Positions 1 to 7,945 of a stretch of 64,000 nucleotides of DNA are shown here, in pieces (positions within the stretch are counted from its first letter, which is position 1; every line of letters begins with the position of its first letter). This DNA is from Actinokineospora terrae (GTDB lineage Bacteria; Actinomycetota; Actinomycetes; Mycobacteriales; Pseudonocardiaceae), in the NCBI RefSeq assembly GCF_900111175.1, contig NZ_FOGI01000005.1, positions 248,001 to 312,000 of the forward strand. The letters run 5' to 3'. The notes beneath the pieces were generated by a model. It made no database searches and was not told the DNA's origin. It saw only the letters and a list, made by a program, of their open reading frames with translations. Made by a program: the position numbers and the translations under genes.

Positions 1-1350
1 GGCCAAACAGTACAGGTAGAGCCGGTCCGGGCTGCCCGTTTTGCTGGGCAAGATCTCGATCTGCCAGCCCTTGGTGTCCTTGCCCGGCAGGGTCCGCGCG
101 GCCATCACCTCGGCCGTGCAGATGCCGCTGACCTCGGGCAACGCGGCGATGTCGGTCCCGGTCATGTCCGCTGCGCCAGCCGGTAGCCAGGTGCCGGTGA
201 ACGCCTGCCAGCTGTGCTCGCCGCCGCAGTCGAGCGGCTTGGCCTTGATGTCGACGTCGGCGATGTTCACCAGGCCGCCGAAGCACTTGTCCTCGACGCA
301 GAAGCCGTTCTTCTCGCTCTCCGCGCACGCTTTCATGCCCGGTGGCACAGCCGCTGCCTGCGGAGTGCTCTGCGTCTGTGATGGCTGTTGCTGTTGGGCT
401 TGCTGTCCGGTGCTGGTGAGAGTGCTACCGAAGAACCCTGCGGCCACGAGCGCCGGTACGGCTACCGCAGCGGCGGCGATCCGTACTCCGCGAGCGCGGT
501 TGGTCGCAACATGGGGGAGCGGCCTGATGGGGCGTAGGCCGTCGAGTTCGTCTCTTAGCTGCCGCGCGTCCGTTGTCCGCCGCGACGAGTCGGAGGCAAG
601 AGCGTTGAGGAGTGCGGCGTTGAATGCCGGGGGCGCGTCCTGGATCGGTGCCACCGGCGCACGAAGAGCCGCGATCAGGCCGTCGAGGGATTGCGCGGGC
701 CACGGGATGTCGCGGGGACGGTTCCCTGTCGCGAGTGTGTAGAGGGTCGCCGCTAGCGAGTAGATGTCACCTGCGGCACTAGGTGCGGCGTGCGCGAAGA
801 CTTCCGGTGCGGCGTAGTAGGGACTGAGGGCGCCAACGGTGACGGTGCTCTCCGCGTGTGCGTCGAGGATCGCGGCCAGACCGAAGTCGGCGAGCTTAAC
901 GGCGCCGAACGCGTTAACCAGGATGTTCGCGGGCTTGATGTCGCGGTGCAGGATGCCCACCTGGTGCGCCTGCGCGAGTGCGTCTGCGAGCCTGGCGCCC
1001 ATCTCCGTGACCTCCGGGATGGGTAACCGCCCGCGCTGCGCCAGAACGTCCGCGAGCGAACCGCCCGTGCACAACTCCATGACGATGTAAGGCCTACCGT
1101 CGGCGGTTACACCGGCGTCGTAGACGTTCACGACGTGCGGGTGCCCTGACAGTCGGGCTGCCGCACGGGCTTCGCGGAGGAACCGGTCCCGGTCGCGATC
1201 GGTTTGCAGCACCCGGTTGTCGACCTTCACGGCGACGTCGCGGTGCAGCCGGTCCTGGCGGGCGAGGAAGACGGTCCCGAATCCGCCTTGGCCGAGTGGT
1301 CCCGCGAGGGTCAGTCCGGGGATCGTCGGTGGGCGGGGTGTCACGTGCAC
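1..1350 (-). CDS. Membrane Ser/Thr protein kinase, C-terminus cut by window edge
   Basis: Eukaryotic-type Ser/Thr kinase, signalling at the cell membrane. The 450 visible codons show a glycine loop GQGGFGTVF near residues 20-28, VAVKV with the ATP-anchoring lysine, HRDIKPANIL near 130-140, DFGL and an APE motif. A single membrane segment near residues 290-307 is followed by an extracytoplasmic part with several cysteines. No stop is reached before base 1, so the sensor domain is incomplete. The GTG at 1350 was chosen because it just precedes the kinase fold (PGLTLAGPLGQGG); no clear ribosome site is visible, and GTG at 1344 is the alternative. It diverges from the methyltransferase at 1381, with only 30 bp between them. 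What the sensor domain binds is unknown. Confidence 0.9.
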   Translation of the reverse strand, partial: MHVTPRPPTIPGLTLAGPLGQGGFGTVFLARQDRLHRDVAVKVDNRVLQTDRDRDRFLREARAAARLSGHPHVVNVYDAGVTADGRPYIVMELCTGGSLADVLAQRGRLPIPEVTEMGARLADALAQAHQVGILHRDIKPANILVNAFGAVKLADFGLAAILDAHAESTVTVGALSPYYAAPEVFAHAAPSAAGDIYSLAATLYTLATGNRPRDIPWPAQSLDGLIAALRAPVAPIQDAPPAFNAALLNALASDSSRRTTDARQLRDELDGLRPIRPLPHVATNRARGVRIAAAAVAVPALVAAGFFGSTLTSTGQQAQQQQPSQTQSTPQAAAVPPGMKACAESEKNGFCVEDKCFGGLVNIADVDIKAKPLDCGGEHSWQAFTGTWLPAGAADMTGTDIAALPEVSGICTAEVMAARTLPGKDTKGWQIEILPSKTGSPDRLYLYCLA

Positions 1351-1380
1351 GGGGCGAATGTACTTCTATGGTGTGCGGCG

Positions 1381-2004
1381 ATGGACTCACCCACGATCAT
1401 CGACACGGTCCAAGGCGCCTGCGGCGAGCTCGTGCTCCGCCGCGCGGGCCACCACTACGAGATCATCGCCGACGGCATGTTCCTGATGGACACCCGCGCG
1501 GGCGAGTCGGAACGCCTCCTGATCCGCGCCGCCGCGTCCCGCATGCCCGGCCCCCGCATGCTCATCGGCGGCCTCGGCGTCGGCTTCTCCCTCCGCGAGG
1601 CCCTCTCCCTCGGCCTGACCGATGTAGTCGTCGTCGAACGCGAACCCGCGGTTATCAAGTGGAACGCCTCTTACCTGGGCAACGCCGACGCCCTAACCCA
1701 CTGCGTTCAGGCAGACCTGATCTCTTGGCTGCACAACACCCCCGACCGCTTCGACGCCATCTGCCTAGACATCGACAACGGCCCCGACTGGACCCTCTCC
1801 GCCGACAACGCCACCCTGTACTCCGCCCCAGGCCTATCCCTACTCCGCTCCCACCTAACCCCCACCGGCGTCCTAACAACCTGGAGCGCCGCCGCCAGCC
1901 CCACCTTCGAAGCCGCCCTAAGAGCCCACTTCCAATCAGTAGAAACCCACCCAACCCCCGTCCCCCGCGGCGAACCAGACATCGTCTACGTAGCCACCCT
2001 CTAG
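1381..2004 (+). CDS. Spermidine-synthase-like SAM-dependent methyltransferase
   Basis: A 207-residue protein with a Rossmann SAM-binding core: GGLGVGFSLREAL near residues 61-73, an acidic strand end VVVVERE near 80-86 and LDIDNGPDW near 130-138. This is the pattern of the spermidine/spermine synthase family, but the protein is shorter than true SpeE, so the substrate is unknown. The ATG at 1381 replaces a longer in-frame extension because it starts at the natural fold edge. A TATGGT box at 1367-1372 lies 8 bp upstream, so translation may be leaderless. The 3' end overlaps the convergent HhH-GPD remnant by 4 bp. Confidence 0.8.
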   Translation: MDSPTIIDTVQGACGELVLRRAGHHYEIIADGMFLMDTRAGESERLLIRAAASRMPGPRMLIGGLGVGFSLREALSLGLTDVVVVEREPAVIKWNASYLGNADALTHCVQADLISWLHNTPDRFDAICLDIDNGPDWTLSADNATLYSAPGLSLLRSHLTPTGVLTTWSAAASPTFEAALRAHFQSVETHPTPVPRGEPDIVYVATL

Positions 2005-2492
2005 CCCTGGCTCTTCGCTGCCGCCTTGGCCGCCTTCTTGAACTCCCGCACCTCACCAAGACTGGTCGCGCTGGTCACGTCCGCGACCGACCGTCGGGAG
2101 TTCTTGAGCCCGTAATCCCCAGCAGCCTCCCGCCACCCCTTCGGCGTGACCCCCCGCTGCTTCCCCAACAACGCAAGAAAGATCTTGGCCTTCTGCTCTC
2201 CAAACCCCGGCAGTTCCTTGAGCCGCTTCAGGACCTCGGCCCCACCGGGACCTCCCCGAGTCCAAATAGCCGCCGTGTCCCCGTCGTACTTCTCAACGAT
2301 GAACTGGCAAAGTACCTGCACCCGCTTCCCCATAGATCCCCCATACCGATGAATAGCAGGCGGCGTGACAGCCATCTCAACAAACGCCTCCGTCTCATAC
2401 TCGGCGATCTCGTGCACGTCGAGCTTGTTCCCCAGCCGCGTGTAGAGCTTGTACGGCCCCCTGAACGCGATCTCCATCTGAATCTGCTGATC
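2001..2492 (-). pseudogene. 3' remnant of HhH-GPD base-excision-repair-like gene
   Basis: The reading frame from DQQIQMEIA to the stop matches the complete copy at 4705-5277 along its whole length, including the helix-hairpin-helix LPGFGEQKAKIFLALLGKQ. The first ~30 residues (MTPK...GMLLD) are missing. The break lies exactly at the sequence GATCAGCAG (2492-2484), the same point at which the 5' fragments at 11561 and 12792 stop matching. I infer that this is the original host gene, split by integration, with its 5' part now at 12685-12792. An in-frame ATG at 2504 could allow a truncated product, but it lies in foreign sequence. Confidence 0.85.
2484..2492. other. Attachment-site junction, left end of island
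   Basis: CTGCTGATC on the plus strand is where homology to the HhH-GPD gene begins. Sequence on its right (TATGTATAGATA region) is unrelated to the gene. The same 9 bases occur at the junction at 11463-11471, and 8 of them at 12695-12702. I infer an att product of the serine integrase at 9847-11439. Confidence 0.6.
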
Positions 2493-2640
2493 GCAACACA
2501 TCACCGAATGTATGTATAGATACCCCGAAAGGGTGAACTAGGCGGGGCAGGCGGATCCGTCTAGGCAGTTGCTGGAAGATCATCCGAGCAAGGCCGCGGG
2601 GTTCAGTCGTAGATGAGTTCCAGAGTTCACAGGTGGTCTG

Positions 2641-4113
2641 ATGCGAGTTCGCATGATAGGCACGACCGGTTATCTCCTTGTTGCGCTAGCAATCGCCTTT
2701 CCGGCGGCGGCAATCCCCTATAATGCCTGGTTTTCCCAGGGCGATTCGGGCCGCTTTGATCAATTAGTTGGTTGGGCCAACGTGATGGCGCTCCCTGTAG
2801 GCGCAATTGGACTACTTATCCTAATTTTCGAAAAGGCGTCTAAACAGTATCAAAGGCCCGATCTTGTGGATGCAGATGTCAGTCGTCTTGCAGCGCAAGC
2901 TAGCCGTACCTACAAACGCTCGCTTGCTCAACTGCTCGCTGTCGAAGGGCCTGAGTTTCGGTCAATCAGCTTGCAGGTGAAGCAAACATCGCCCGTTGAT
3001 CGCCGTAGTGGGAAGCTCCTCGGCAGGGATGAGTTGGTTGCGCACATGATAGGTGCACCAACCACCTGTTTGGCAATTCAAGGGGTGCCGGGGTCGGGAA
3101 AGACAGTGCTCGCGATGGAGTGCGCGCAAGTTCTAAACGACCTACACCGGGAAACTGGCCAGATCGCCGTCGTCTTGTCGATTGCTGGATGGAATCCGAA
3201 TGTTGCCCAGTTCGACGCTTGGGTCGCTGGCGATGCTGCTGCAGCTATGAATGTGGACGCCTCGGTGGCGTCTTCGCTTCTGAGAGATCATCGCCTGATC
3301 CTTATCTTAGATGGGCTGGATGAGATAGACGGCGAGTTGACGAAGGGCCAAGCGAAACTTGCGGTTCGCGGGATAGCTGACTATGTCGCGCAGACGCCGA
3401 GGGTTCGGATTCTCATCACCTGCCGTTCGGGGGGAGTGTACTTAAACTTGCTTCGCCGACTTCCGGAAGTGCAGATCATGTCGATCGAGAATCCGGATCC
3501 GGGGCTGATGCTCGAATTTCTTGAGACCCATCTCGTTGATGGGGCAGACAGGCGCAATTGGAGTCAGATTGCGGAAGCAATCCGGTCCGGAAATGAAGCA
3601 CTCTTGGGAGTTCTAAAGACGCCATGGCAGATGACCTCGGCTGTTGCGTATTACCGAGGCGGGGGAGACCCGGGAGAGCTGCTCCCTTCTCCGGGGAGTG
3701 CTAGTCACGGAGGTGAGTCGCGCAGGCAACATCAGGGGCGAGTTCGAGATCTGCTTACGGGCAACTTTATCTCGTACCGAGTGGCGAGCTCATCGCGTGA
3801 TGACAAGAGTGCCTTGCGGGACTTGAGACGACTTGCCAGCCTGGCTGCCTTATTGGTTGAAAGGAGGAGAGGTAAGATGTTCGGTGGCGAGATCTATTTG
3901 CCGCAGTGGTGGAGAATGTTGGGGGAATCGAAGATTCGAAGGCGTCATGCGTGGCTCACATTTGCAGCAGTCCACTATCCCTGGGTTGTCTCCTACCTGG
4001 ATCTAGGGCCGATCAAGGAGGGTGGTCTGTCGGGAATATGGCTTGTAATTGCGGTCATGGCCAACCAGTTTACTATCTACTATCTCTCGGTTCTCGGTTC
4101 TCGGTTCTCTTAA
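2641..4113 (+). CDS. NACHT-type STAND NTPase, N-terminal part (frame broken)
   Basis: A 490-residue reading frame. Two membrane segments near residues 9-29 and 47-64 precede a NACHT NTPase domain with Walker A GVPGSGKT near 148-155 and Walker B LILILDGLDEID near 218-229. The sequence then runs into C-terminal membrane segments and stops at 4111-4113. Proteins of this family end with an FRH.ELEDYL-type motif, which here lies in the +1 frame at 4620-4655. The frame change falls in three 7-bp repeats at 4086-4106. ATG at 2641 has AGGTGG five bases upstream. G+C is clearly lower than in the flanks, so it was probably acquired. STAND NTPases of this kind often act in defence or regulated cell death; that role is inferred. 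Confidence 0.8.
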   Translation: MRVRMIGTTGYLLVALAIAFPAAAIPYNAWFSQGDSGRFDQLVGWANVMALPVGAIGLLILIFEKASKQYQRPDLVDADVSRLAAQASRTYKRSLAQLLAVEGPEFRSISLQVKQTSPVDRRSGKLLGRDELVAHMIGAPTTCLAIQGVPGSGKTVLAMECAQVLNDLHRETGQIAVVLSIAGWNPNVAQFDAWVAGDAAAAMNVDASVASSLLRDHRLILILDGLDEIDGELTKGQAKLAVRGIADYVAQTPRVRILITCRSGGVYLNLLRRLPEVQIMSIENPDPGLMLEFLETHLVDGADRRNWSQIAEAIRSGNEALLGVLKTPWQMTSAVAYYRGGGDPGELLPSPGSASHGGESRRQHQGRVRDLLTGNFISYRVASSSRDDKSALRDLRRLASLAALLVERRRGKMFGGEIYLPQWWRMLGESKIRRRHAWLTFAAVHYPWVVSYLDLGPIKEGGLSGIWLVIAVMANQFTIYYLSVLGSRFS

Positions 4114-4693
4114 GGATCGTAACCCGTCCCGCTTTAGCTTCGAGCTGATAAAGAAGTTTCATACTCTAGGGTGGCAGCTTATCTCGCTGACGTCACTCTT
4201 TGTGGTACTGACATGGGGGATCTCTTACATCCTGTTTGATTACTATCCACTGTTTGCGCTATTGAACGCGGCTGTTTCTACTGCGATCATTCTGGTGTTG
4301 CTGTGCGCCATACCAGCCCTGCCGCATGCTTCTTTGAGTCCCCTCCAGGTCATCAGGGGTGATCGAAATGTTGCGCTTGTTACTGGCGTCCTGTACGGAG
4401 TTTGGGTGGGCATCTACTTTGATCAGACGTATGGCCCAACCATAGGTCTGACATTCGGCCTGATGGCATTCGTTGGCCGCGTTTGTTGCTCAGTCTATGT
4501 GCGGTACCTGGTAGCGGTATTCTTTGGAGCGCAAGAGTGGAAGATGGCTATCAGGTTTCATGGATTTCTATCCTGGGCTCAGGGTGCGGGTCTAATGCGA
4601 TCAACCGTCGCTGGTTACAAATTTAGGCATGCGGAACTTGAAGATTATCTGTGGCGCGCTTCTTTGGGCCTCGGTTCTCGGGAGTCTCGTTGA
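4049..4693 (+). pseudogene. NACHT NTPase, C-terminal membrane part in shifted frame
   Basis: This frame holds at least four membrane segments (from GWQLISLTSLFVVLTWG through YLVAVFFG) and ends with GLMRSTVAGYKFRHAELEDYL, the usual C-terminal motif of actinobacterial NACHT membrane proteins. It has no good start of its own. Removing one 7-bp unit from 4086-4106 fuses it in frame to the upstream part, giving about 681 residues. I therefore read it as the tail of the same gene, separated by repeat slippage. It ends 11 bp before the stop of the convergent HhH-GPD gene. Confidence 0.8.
4086..4106 (+). repeat. Three tandem 7-bp repeats (CTCGGTT) in the NACHT gene
   Basis: CTCGGTT occurs three times without interruption, followed by the partial copy CTCTT and an in-frame TAA. 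Two copies, or five, would keep the NACHT gene open; three copies break it. Such a heptamer tract is prone to slipped-strand mispairing, so the broken state may be reversible. Confidence 0.85.
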
Positions 4694-4704
4694 TCCGGGA
4701 CCGC

Positions 4705-5277
4705 CTATTCCTTGACCGCCTTCGCGGCTTTCTTGAAGCTGCGGACTTCGCTTAGTGATTGAGCATCAACTACGTCAGCGACTGATCGCTTTGCGTATTG
4801 AAGCCCGTATTCTCCAGAGGCGGCACGCCAGCCTGACGGGGTGACGTGCCGTTGTTTGCCGAGAAGTGCCAAGAATATCTTGGCCTTCTGCTCGCCGAAG
4901 CCGGGGAGGGCTTTTAGGCGTTTGAGGACTTCGGGGCCGGTGGGGGTGTCTCGGGTCCAGATGGCTGTGGGGTCGCCGTCGTAGGTTTCTACTATGAATT
5001 GGCAGAGGGTTTGGACTCGTTTGGCCATGGAGGCGCCGTAGCGGTGGATGGCGGGTGGGGTGGTGGCTAGGGTGATGAAGGCGTCGGGGTCGTAGGTGGC
5101 TATTTCGTGGATGTCTAGTTTGTTGCCTAGGCGGGTGTAGAGTTTGTGGGGGCCTTTGAAGGCGATTTCCATTTGTATTTGTTGATCTAGAAGCATGCCC
5201 AAGAGCAGGGCCAAGGGAGAGCGTTCGAGGAGGGCGTCGGCCTCGGGGTCTTGGGCTATGCAGATCTTTGGGGTCAT
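4705..5277 (-). CDS. HhH-GPD-type base-excision-repair-like protein, complete copy
   Basis: A complete 190-residue protein starting MTPKICIAQDPEADALL, with a helix-hairpin-helix LPGFGEQKAKIFLALLGKQ near residues 125-143 and a basic C-terminus. It belongs to a small HhH-GPD family of actinobacteria annotated as base-excision-repair-like; enzymatic activity is not established from sequence. It is intact, unlike the host copy whose halves flank the island, so it may replace the lost function. The middle of the gene is less G+C-rich than host genes. The att-like sequence GATCAACAA is diverged here, which would protect the copy from the integrase. It ends close to the convergent NACHT fragment. 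Confidence 0.8.
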   Translation of the reverse strand: MTPKICIAQDPEADALLERSPLALLLGMLLDQQIQMEIAFKGPHKLYTRLGNKLDIHEIATYDPDAFITLATTPPAIHRYGASMAKRVQTLCQFIVETYDGDPTAIWTRDTPTGPEVLKRLKALPGFGEQKAKIFLALLGKQRHVTPSGWRAASGEYGLQYAKRSVADVVDAQSLSEVRSFKKAAKAVKE

Positions 5278-5628
5278 GAGCTAAGAGCATATCGGCGTGT
5301 GAGTGCCATCCCGTCGACCTGGCGTAGCCCGATCAGGGTGGGGAGGGGGCGCAACGTGGTGATCAAACGGGAGGGTGGGTGCCAGGCTTGCGGCCCCTGC
5401 CCAGCCTGATAGCCCTGGGGGAGGTCGATGGGATGGCACGGGACCATCCCGGAGATCTGCTGGTCCGGCGAGGACGAAGAGGGCGGGAGAGGCCCGCCCG
5501 GGCGGGCGGAGCGGAGCGGGAGCCCGCCCGTGGCGTGTCCTTCTACCTGTGAGCAGCGAGCAAGCCGCGGTGACCTGCCGCGCCGCGCAGCGGCGCGCTT
5601 GAAGAGGGAGAAGAAAGTTTGAACCGGG
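5278..5628. other. Intergenic stretch with GC-rich palindromes
   Basis: No convincing gene. It contains the perfect palindrome GCCCGCCCGGGCGGGC near 5494-5509 and a hairpin CGCGCCGC-GCA-GCGGCGCG at 5579-5597. The hairpin could terminate the rep transcript (minus strand) or belong to a replication origin of the element. An open frame at 5375-5602 lacks coding character. Confidence 0.4.
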
Positions 5629-6852
5629 TCATGCAGAGCGGATGGTCTCGGCCCAGGTCTCCTCGGCGAGCGTGCGGTAGCCGGTGCCGATGACCTGCCA
5701 AGACCCGACCCGGGCTAGCGGGCCTGGCGGCAGCGGAGGTAGTCCCTCATGGGCGCGGGCCTCGTCCAACCGATGGCGGGCGCGGGCGGCGCGCATGGCT
5801 CCGAGGGTGGCCGAGTAGCGGCGGCTCTTGGTCGAGAAGTGACCGCCGTACCCGAGCATATGCGCCCAATCGCGCAGGCCGAGCTGCCAGCAGTGTTCGA
5901 TCATGCGGCGGGCGTGTGGGGTGAGCCCTCGGATGCGCTCGAGGTGTCGGATGTTGCGGAGTGGACGGTTGACGGTGCCTGCGGCCTCGGCGCCCTTGGT
6001 CGCGTACTTGGCGATGTAGCGCGCGACTCGCTGGTCGGTCCAGTGACCGCCGGTCTCGATAGGGCGGATGTCGAGCTGGGCGCCCCACCGCAGTGAGCGG
6101 TCAGGCAGAGACACACGGGTCGCGAGCGTTGCGCTAGTGATGGCCTCGGTCAGGACGTCGACGCCGAATGGGCCGTCCAGGCGGATGACGGCGTGGAAGT
6201 GGACCAAGCCGCGTGCCTGGTACTCGGCGACCTTGGCGTACTCGACTCGCAGCACGTCACCAAGCCTGGAGCGTGGGACACCGACCAGCTCGGCCAGGTG
6301 ACGGCGCAAGTAGACGGTGAACGTGTGCCAGAGCTTCCCGGCGTGGTGGTTCCACAGCACAGCCCCGGTGTAGTCGTAGCTGTCGGAGTCGATGGCCTGA
6401 CCTAGTCGCGGATCGTCCGAGGAGTGGCGCAAGCGGCAGGACGGACCGGTGTCGCGCGGATGGCAGGGGCGGACGCGGTCGCCAACCAGCACCCGGGTGT
6501 GGACCGGGCCGAACGATGGGGCGGTGAAGGTGGTGAACACGCGCGGACACTCGGAGACCAGGCCGGAGTGGATCAGGTGGAAGATGTCGTCGGCGTAGAC
6601 GCGGGAGCAGGGTTCGCAGCGGCTGGCTCGTCGGTTCCCGCAAGCGGTGAGGATGTAGCCGGTCGGCTCGTCGCGCGTGTTGTAGGTCCCGAGCACTTCA
6701 CCCGTGGCCGGGTCGACAGTCGTGCTCTCGCCAGCAAGCCGGATCGGGTGAGTGCAGCCTCCGACGTTGGTGACCATCTGTCGCCAACGCTCGAAGTCCG
6801 GAGCGGAAGCACGTTCGCCTAGGTGCTTCATCCACTGAGGCAGCTCGTTCAC
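5629..6852 (-). CDS. Replication initiator (RepSA-like, rolling-circle type)
   Basis: A 407-residue protein with a cysteine cluster (CGNRRASRCEPC), then FTTFTAPSFGPVH, the HUH-type metal motif LVHFHAVIRLDG, and YIAKYATKG with the candidate catalytic tyrosine. These are the ordered motifs of Rep proteins from actinomycete plasmids and integrative elements such as pSAM2. It would nick an origin and start rolling-circle replication of the excised element. GTG at 6852 was chosen over GTG at 6867 because GGAGG lies at 6857-6861, just upstream of it. The start overlaps the stop of the small ORF at 6849-7016 (GTGA), so the two are translationally coupled. Confidence 0.85.
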   Translation of the reverse strand: MNELPQWMKHLGERASAPDFERWRQMVTNVGGCTHPIRLAGESTTVDPATGEVLGTYNTRDEPTGYILTACGNRRASRCEPCSRVYADDIFHLIHSGLVSECPRVFTTFTAPSFGPVHTRVLVGDRVRPCHPRDTGPSCRLRHSSDDPRLGQAIDSDSYDYTGAVLWNHHAGKLWHTFTVYLRRHLAELVGVPRSRLGDVLRVEYAKVAEYQARGLVHFHAVIRLDGPFGVDVLTEAITSATLATRVSLPDRSLRWGAQLDIRPIETGGHWTDQRVARYIAKYATKGAEAAGTVNRPLRNIRHLERIRGLTPHARRMIEHCWQLGLRDWAHMLGYGGHFSTKSRRYSATLGAMRAARARHRLDEARAHEGLPPLPPGPLARVGSWQVIGTGYRTLAEETWAETIRSA

Positions 6853-7016
6853 GCGGCCTCCGACCACTCGACACGGTCAGAGGCAGGCTCAACGACGCGG
6901 TTGCCGAGGATCGCGTTGGCGCGCTCCCAGCGTTCGTCGGTCCACAGAGGTGCGGACCGGGCTTCGCGGGCGGCCCAGGTCCACAGGTCTTCGTCTTCCA
7001 CCGCAAACACTTCCAT
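6849..7016 (-). CDS. Small acidic protein coupled to rep
   Basis: A 55-residue ORF beginning MEVFAVEDEDLWTWAAREAR and ending VEWSEAA. It is acidic and tryptophan-rich. Its TGA overlaps the rep GTG as GTGA, which strongly suggests it is translated. Its start codon lies in the left arm of the 19-bp inverted repeat 7005-7023/7072-7090. No family recognised; by position it may be an excisionase-like or replication accessory protein, which is only inference. Confidence 0.6.
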   Translation of the reverse strand: MEVFAVEDEDLWTWAAREARSAPLWTDERWERANAILGNRVVEPASDRVEWSEAA

Positions 7017-7090
7017 TCATGCTGGCGGCGGAGTCGCGACAGAGCGCAAAAGCGGTTCGCTGCGATGCCGTAGCATGAATGGAAGTGTTT
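7005..7090. repeat. Perfect 19-bp inverted repeat upstream of rep
   Basis: AAACACTTCCATTCATGCT at 7005-7023 is repeated as its exact reverse complement at 7072-7090, with 48 bp between. Each arm carries ATGGAAGTGTTT reading outward. Its position before the rep operon suits a replication origin, a recombination site or an operator. The function is not known. Confidence 0.75.
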
Positions 7091-7179
7091 TCGTGGCTCT
7101 CAATGGCCACAGCCCGTAGGCTGGCTTTTTGTGTTTGAGTGCAGCGTTGTTCAGTTGTGTCGCGATCCCGCCGGAGTGG

Positions 7180-7716
7180 CTAGTTGAGGATCGTGCACTG
7201 GCCCAGTTGTCGGACCAGTTCGAGCGCGAGCACCCACGGCAGTCGAGGGTCACCGAAAGGAACAAGATCGGGGCCGCCCGGACCGCTCGGCTTGACCCCG
7301 AGGACCCCCGCGACCGGGTACGTCTTGGCGCGAATCACCGCGTAGCCCCTGCGCAGGGCCGGGCACGCGCTGGTCGAGACGTCCACGCAGGTCAGGCATA
7401 CCGGTGGCTCGGTCACGCCCATGCCATCCGGCCAGCCAGACCAGTCGTCGCGGTGGTCTTTGAGCAGCCACAGCACACCGTCGTCCGAGGTGTCGGCTGG
7501 TCCACCGCAGACCTGGCACAGCAACTCCTGCATGGCGCGGCGCTGCCGAGGCGTGTGGACGATGCCGAAGTCAGGACGACCTTCTCCTGGTGAGGACGAC
7601 ATCCGGACCCACAACGTGCCGTGGGCGTCACGGTCGCTGGCTGTCTCGTCCGCGTAGGCAAAACCGCCGCGCCGACTGCGGACAAGACGGAGCTGTCCGG
7701 GACTTCGGTGCTCCAC
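7180..7716 (-). CDS. Conserved hypothetical with a zinc-binding cysteine motif
   Basis: A 178-residue protein with paired cysteine motifs CQVCGG near residue 67-72 and CLTC near 107-110, typical of a treble-clef or zinc ribbon, and a conserved-looking HTPRQRRAM segment before them. I recognise no named domain; proteins of this look often sit beside XRE regulators in actinomycete integrative elements. GTG at 7716 is the longest start and ATG at 7602 an alternative. It is divergent from the XRE gene across a 229-bp region with dyad repeats, which may control both. Confidence 0.6.
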   Translation of the reverse strand: MEHRSPGQLRLVRSRRGGFAYADETASDRDAHGTLWVRMSSSPGEGRPDFGIVHTPRQRRAMQELLCQVCGGPADTSDDGVLWLLKDHRDDWSGWPDGMGVTEPPVCLTCVDVSTSACPALRRGYAVIRAKTYPVAGVLGVKPSGPGGPDLVPFGDPRLPWVLALELVRQLGQCTILN

Positions 7717-7802
7717 TTGGTGATGTAAGGAACGGGCGTCACTTGGGTGTCCTGCCGGTGTTGACTACTTGGGTGGTGTTTCCACCGTGACAACGCCGAC
7801 CG

Positions 7803-7915
7803 TTGACACCCATGGCTGTGCGACACTGAAATATGCGCCTTGCGCATCTAATTCGCCAGCGAACATATGCGCGCCATGCATATTCGCCGTTGCGCGCCCT
7901 CCAACGGCTCTACAC
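7803..7915 (+). promoter_or_regulatory. Promoter region with two dyads before the XRE regulator
   Basis: TTGACA at 7803-7808 is a good -35 box. Two inverted repeats follow: ATGCGC-CTT-GCGCAT at 7833-7847 and ATATGC-N7-GCATAT at 7865-7883. A TACACT -10-like box is at 7910-7915, shortly before the GGAGGT ribosome site. The dyads resemble operators for the XRE protein, consistent with autoregulation; this is inferred. Confidence 0.5.
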
Positions 7916-7945
7916 TCGGGTAGACGACCGCGCGGGAGGTGGATC

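Noticed and set aside
5375-5602. 75-residue plus-strand ORF
   Set aside because: Lies over strong palindromes, has no ribosome site and no recognisable content.
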